This document shows, in pieces, positions 6,671 through 9,300 of a stretch of 9,300 nucleotides of DNA. This DNA is from Oribacterium parvum (lineage in GTDB: Bacteria; Bacillota; Clostridia; Lachnospirales; Lachnospiraceae). The stretch's first letter is position 1. Every line of letters starts with the position of its first letter. The notes beneath the pieces are model-generated. The model made no database searches. It was given only the letters and a program-made list of their open reading frames with translations, and was not told where the DNA came from. The stretch lies in NCBI GenBank assembly GCA_938022235.1, contig CALIEL010000301.1:1-9300 (forward strand), given 5' to 3'. The translations under genes were made by a program, and so were the position numbers.

Positions 6671-6698
6671 TTGAAATTTTAAGAAAATATGCTAGAAT
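6671..6698 (+). promoter_or_regulatory. Sigma-A-type promoter of adhesin 2
   Basis: TTGAAA (6671-6676), a 16-nt spacer and TAGAAT (6693-6698), with TG one base before the -10 box (extended -10, TGCTAGAAT). The expected start is near 6705, giving a leader of about 37 nt. AAGGAG (6729-6734) lies 7 nt before ATG 6742. Confidence 0.78.
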
Positions 6699-6741
6699 AG
6701 CGAGTGACGCTAAAATTAAGTATTTTTTAAGGAGAAGAAAT

Positions 6742-8412
6742 ATGAAAGCTAAGAGACAGATTTTGTCCCTTTTGCTGGTTCTTTTAATGGTATGGCAGGG
6801 ATTTTCCTATGCCAATGCCGAAACCGGTACTAGCGGGGGAACAGCTGTAGTGGCAAGCGGAAGTACAGGGACTGGTACAGAAGCTTCAGCAGCAAGCAGC
6901 AGCACAATTTCCGGAGCAGGCACCGGAAGTGCAAGCGGAAAGGCTATTGAGAATGCTTTATCCGATGTGGAACTGTTTGTAGACGGAAAAGCTCTGAAGG
7001 AGGGTAGCAGTTTTGCCAACTATCAGAGTATGCAATTTAAAGCCACCATCAAAGTTCAGGGCTTAAGTATTCAGGAGGGAGACTATATCTCTATTCAGCT
7101 TCCCAAAGAATTAAAGTCCTCCGACTTAAGCTTTAATATTCCGGGAGATAACGGAAAGATTCTGGCTAAGGGAGAGTATAATCAGGCGACCAAGGAAATG
7201 CGCATTGTGTTTACCAAGGACGCTGAACATTACAGCGGTACGGACGGTAGTGTATTTTTTAATACGGAAATTGACAAGGAAGTCGTAAAAGCCGATACCA
7301 AAACTCCATTGGAACTTAAGGTAAACGGAAAGACCGTGATTAATTATAATGTAGGCTACCAGATTATCGGTAAGGAAAATCCTGTCAGCTTTTGGAAGAG
7401 TCGTGACAGAAAGCTGGTTGAACTGGTAGATCAGGACGGAAATACCCATTACTTAATTCATTACACGGTTTCCCTTGATGCTCGCCATATCGAGAAGGTA
7501 CAGGGGGCTACGGATTATGAGAATGTTGTTTTCACCGATACCCTGCAAAGTGATGCACTTAGTTACTTTGATGTAAAGCATCATTTTACGGATGCAAATC
7601 TTAAGCAGTCCGATATTGACACTTATGCTCCTATCTTAAGAACGGGAATCTGGCGTTCCGGACAGTGGCAGAACGGAGTTTGGGTAAGCGCTCCGGATGA
7701 TACGGATGCAAAACGCGGACCGTTTTGGAGTCTTCGTGACAAGCAGAACTATACAGCAGAATCTTCCAAAGACTTTTTTACTCCGAAGTATTCTGCGGAT
7801 GGACGAAGCTTTACCTATACTATCGGAAAGCTAAATCCGGATGACGGCTTCTTCTTCAGCTATTATGTTGAGATTAATGAAGCATTTAAAAATGGTACTA
7901 TTTATAAAAATCAGGCAAAGCTTACCGGTGACGGAATTGTCAGCAGAGAGCAGATTAGAGATTTTGAAGTTAGTGAAGCCGGCGGTTTCTTAAATGGAAA
8001 AACCTTCAATCTCCAGGTTAAAAAAGTCGGAGATGATGGCGAGGCTCTACAGGGGGCTAAGTTTACTTTAGTTAATCCTAAGACTAAATATACAAAGACC
8101 ATTGTGACCGACGAGAACGGTATTGCAAAGTTGGAAAATGTTTTCAAGGCCGACTATGTATTGACCGAGGTGGAGGCACCGGAAGGCTACGAGTTGGATT
8201 CCACACCTCGTACCATCAGCAAAGAGGATTTTGAGAATTCCATCGCAAAGGGTGCTACCGTAGAAGTGGAAATGCTGAATAAGAAGAAAGAAGTTGTTGC
8301 CAAGGAAACCAATCTTTCTGTAAAGAAGGAATGGGTATTGGATCCGGCTCTTGCAACAAATAAGCCTGAAAAGGTTGTAGTTTCCGTTTTAAAGAACGGT
8401 GTTAAGGATTAG
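6742..8412 (+). CDS. Truncated adhesin 2 product under the standard code
   Basis: If TAG is read as stop, the product is 556 residues: signal peptide, adhesive region, SpaA-like domain and the first third of a Cna_B domain, ending NGVKD. It would lack the Cna_B Glu and Asn needed for its isopeptide bond and the whole anchor, so it would be released rather than wall-bound. The ATG is set by AAGGAG 7 nt upstream and by the signal peptide, which matches that of adhesin 1 (MxWQGxSxANA). Confidence 0.8.
   Translation: MKAKRQILSLLLVLLMVWQGFSYANAETGTSGGTAVVASGSTGTGTEASAASSSTISGAGTGSASGKAIENALSDVELFVDGKALKEGSSFANYQSMQFKATIKVQGLSIQEGDYISIQLPKELKSSDLSFNIPGDNGKILAKGEYNQATKEMRIVFTKDAEHYSGTDGSVFFNTEIDKEVVKADTKTPLELKVNGKTVINYNVGYQIIGKENPVSFWKSRDRKLVELVDQDGNTHYLIHYTVSLDARHIEKVQGATDYENVVFTDTLQSDALSYFDVKHHFTDANLKQSDIDTYAPILRTGIWRSGQWQNGVWVSAPDDTDAKRGPFWSLRDKQNYTAESSKDFFTPKYSADGRSFTYTIGKLNPDDGFFFSYYVEINEAFKNGTIYKNQAKLTGDGIVSREQIRDFEVSEAGGFLNGKTFNLQVKKVGDDGEALQGAKFTLVNPKTKYTKTIVTDENGIAKLENVFKADYVLTEVEAPEGYELDSTPRTISKEDFENSIAKGATVEVEMLNKKKEVVAKETNLSVKKEWVLDPALATNKPEKVVVSVLKNGVKD
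8410..8412 (+). other. First in-frame TAG of adhesin 2
   Basis: The frame reads VKD-TAG-NLTVELSAANGW, inside the third strand region of Cna_B 1. Here the two paralogues differ in length by one residue, so the ancestral codon is not certain; CAG (Gln) is a one-base neighbour and would suit the solvent-exposed turn. Confidence 0.9.
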
Positions 8413-8556
8413 AATCTTACGGTAGAGTTATCCGCAGCCAACGGCTGGAAGGCAAGCTTCTCCAATCTTCCCAAGCAGGATGCCAATGGAAAGGAAATTG
8501 TTTATACGATTTCAGAAGAGGAAGTAGCAGGCTTTAAGGCAGCAATTTCCGGATCG

Positions 8557-8559
8557 TAG
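8557..8559 (+). other. Second in-frame TAG of adhesin 2
   Basis: The frame reads AAISGS-TAG-KTGFTISN. Adhesin 1 reads PAISGTQELGFTLTN at the same place, with CAG at 5803-5805, so a single C-to-T change explains this codon. It lies 49 codons after the first TAG. Confidence 0.92.
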
Positions 8560-8907
8560 AAGACAGGATTTACCATTAGCAACTATAACGGTTCCAGAGT
8601 GGTAATTCCTGTGACCAAGATTTGGCAGGGTAAGGGTCCTCACCCCGACCATTTGAATGTACAGCTTTTTGCTAACGGAGAGAAGGTAGCTACCTATACC
8701 TTAAATAAGGCTAACGGTTGGCAGCATAGCTTTGATATGCCGAAATTTGATGCAAACGGTAAAGAAATCCGTTATACCGTTACCGAGGATAGTGTTGCCG
8801 GCTATACAGCAACAACACAGAGCAATCCTGCTACCGGCTATGTCAATGTATTTGTAAATAAGAAAAATGACAATACTCCTAATCCTAATAATGGTGGAGG
8901 CGGCCGA

Positions 8908-8937
8908 AACGGTGGCGGAGGAAACGGTGGCGGAGGA
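8908..8937 (+). repeat. 15-nt tandem repeat encoding NGGGG
   Basis: AACGGTGGCGGAGGA occurs twice without change (8908-8922 and 8923-8937), followed by another AAC. It forms the flexible linker before the Ser/Pro-rich spacer and anchor, and it is a slippage-prone site that keeps frame because the unit is 15 nt. Confidence 0.85.
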
Positions 8938-8979
8938 AACTCCCCCAGCCCCAGTCCTTCCCAGCCAAATCCAAGAGGT

Positions 8980-9111
8980 GGAGATGTATTGAATGCGAAT
9001 CGTACTCCTGCCGGAAATCCGGATGTTATTACTGCGGATGGAGCGGTACTTGGTGCAGAGAGAAATGCAAAGCAGAATACTGAACCGGGTGCTGTTCTGG
9101 GCGCTGAGCGT
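8980..9111 (+). repeat. Three VLxAxR anchor-proximal motifs of adhesin 2
   Basis: GDVLNANR (8980-9003), GAVLGAER (9040-9063) and GAVLGAER (9088-9111). The last is followed by GQTK and TGD (9124-9132). Number, order and placement match adhesin 1, although the residues have diverged. Confidence 0.85.
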
Positions 9112-9247
9112 GGACAGACCAAAACCGGAGACAGCAGTGCAATGCTTCTGTACTTTGCGCTCTTTAGCTTAACCGGACTGGGCTTTGCCACAGCGCTTGT
9201 TTACGGCAAAAAGAGAAAGACTGTGAAGAGATAATATAAAATTATTT

Positions 9248-9298
9248 AAGAAGAGTTTGTAAAAAATCATTTGATTTTTTGCAGACTCTTCTTTTTTT
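9248..9298 (+). terminator. Rho-independent terminator of adhesin 2
   Basis: A long stem, 9248-9268 with 9273-9293, has an uninterrupted run of about 21 pairs including two G-T pairs and closes an ATTT loop. A T-tract follows (9292-9298). It starts 14 nt after the TAA and would end the adhesin 2 message. Confidence 0.92.
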
Positions 9299-9300
9299 AT

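Larger units (their letters stand above)
6742..9234 (+). pseudogene. CnaB-type surface adhesin 2, frame interrupted by two TAG codons
   Basis: This is one 830-codon frame plus TAA, paralogous to adhesin 1 over its whole length. The only interruptions are TAG at codon 557 (8410-8412) and codon 606 (8557-8559); there is no frameshift. In order: signal peptide ending MVWQGFSYANA (cleavage after A26), Ser/Thr/Gly linker, beta-rich adhesive region (about 70-415), SpaA-like domain (K in VKKVGDD, E in LTEVEAPEGY, N in MLNKK), Cna_B 1 (NLSVKKEW to TISNYN) containing both TAGs, Cna_B 2 (VTKIW, TEDSVAGY, FVNKK), an NGGGG linker, three VLxAxR motifs, KTGDSS, a hydrophobic helix and a basic tail. The second TAG aligns with a CAG Gln codon of adhesin 1 (5803-5805). 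It may be a recent pseudogene, a sequencing or strain variant, or a gene read through by amber suppression. Promoter, ribosome site, anchor and terminator all look intact. Confidence 0.8.
8413..9234 (+). other. Open C-terminal half of adhesin 2 (Cna_B, linker, anchor)
   Basis: Downstream of the first TAG the frame still encodes the rest of Cna_B 1, a complete Cna_B 2, the Gly linker, three VLxAxR-type motifs, TGD, a hydrophobic helix (ALFSLTGLGFATALVYG) and KKRKTVKR. A GTG at 8599 could start a 211-residue piece, but no Shine-Dalgarno sequence precedes it and no signal peptide follows, so independent translation into a surface protein is unlikely. Confidence 0.75.

Noticed and set aside
8410..8559. 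Pyrrolysine as the meaning of the TAG codons
   Set aside because: Pyrrolysine is known mainly in methylamine methyltransferases; the aligned paralogue has Gln at the second site, and no pyl gene is in the window.
8838..9191. Reverse-strand Pro/Phe-rich reading frame
   Set aside because: It mirrors the Gly-rich linker and anchor codons of adhesin 2, with low-complexity proline runs and no ribosome site.
8599..9234. Independent 211-residue gene starting at GTG 8599
   Set aside because: No ribosome site precedes it, it starts inside the adhesin frame between two Cna_B domains, and it has an anchor but no signal peptide. It is the tail of adhesin 2.
1..9300. CRISPR array, tRNA, rRNA or transposase gene
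   Set aside because: No regularly spaced repeats, cloverleaf, rRNA sequence or transposase frame was seen on either strand.

Overview
The window looks like chromosomal DNA of a Gram-positive, low-to-moderate GC Firmicute. AAGGAG-type ribosome sites, AT-rich spacers, cysteine-free secreted proteins with CnaB-type domains, and sorting tails built on VLxAxR...TGD all point to the Clostridia. Lachnospiraceae (an oral or gut genus such as Oribacterium) is my best guess from memory of similar tails; it is not proven here.

Layout, all genes on the + strand: (1) the 3' end of ilvD (dihydroxy-acid dehydratase), cut by the window edge and followed by a strong terminator; (2) a 363-nt spacer; (3) a two-gene unit made of a membrane-bound GGDEF-EAL protein with an extracytoplasmic substrate-binding-like sensor, and a YhcH/YjgK/YiaL-family (DUF386) protein whose ribosome site overlaps the upstream stop codon; (4) a 332-nt purine-rich spacer ending in a promoter; (5) an intact 811-residue CnaB-type surface adhesin with its own promoter and terminator; (6) a spacer with a strong bulged hairpin and a second, very similar promoter; (7) a second adhesin, paralogous to the first over its whole length, whose frame is interrupted by two in-frame TAG codons but otherwise continues undisturbed to a complete cell-surface anchor and terminator.

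The two adhesins share signal peptide, N-terminal adhesive region, one SpaA-like domain, two Cna_B domains, a Gly/Asn-rich linker, three VLxAxR-type motifs and a non-LPXTG sorting signal. They are a tandem duplication. The upstream GGDEF-EAL protein makes or degrades c-di-GMP, a second messenger that often controls adhesion, but no c-di-GMP riboswitch is visible before either adhesin, so a link is only suggested by proximity.

The most interesting point is the pair of TAG codons in the second adhesin: recent decay, sequencing error and amber suppression or recoding (probably as Gln) all remain possible. Next come the tripled anchor motif and the bulged hairpin at 6592-6627.
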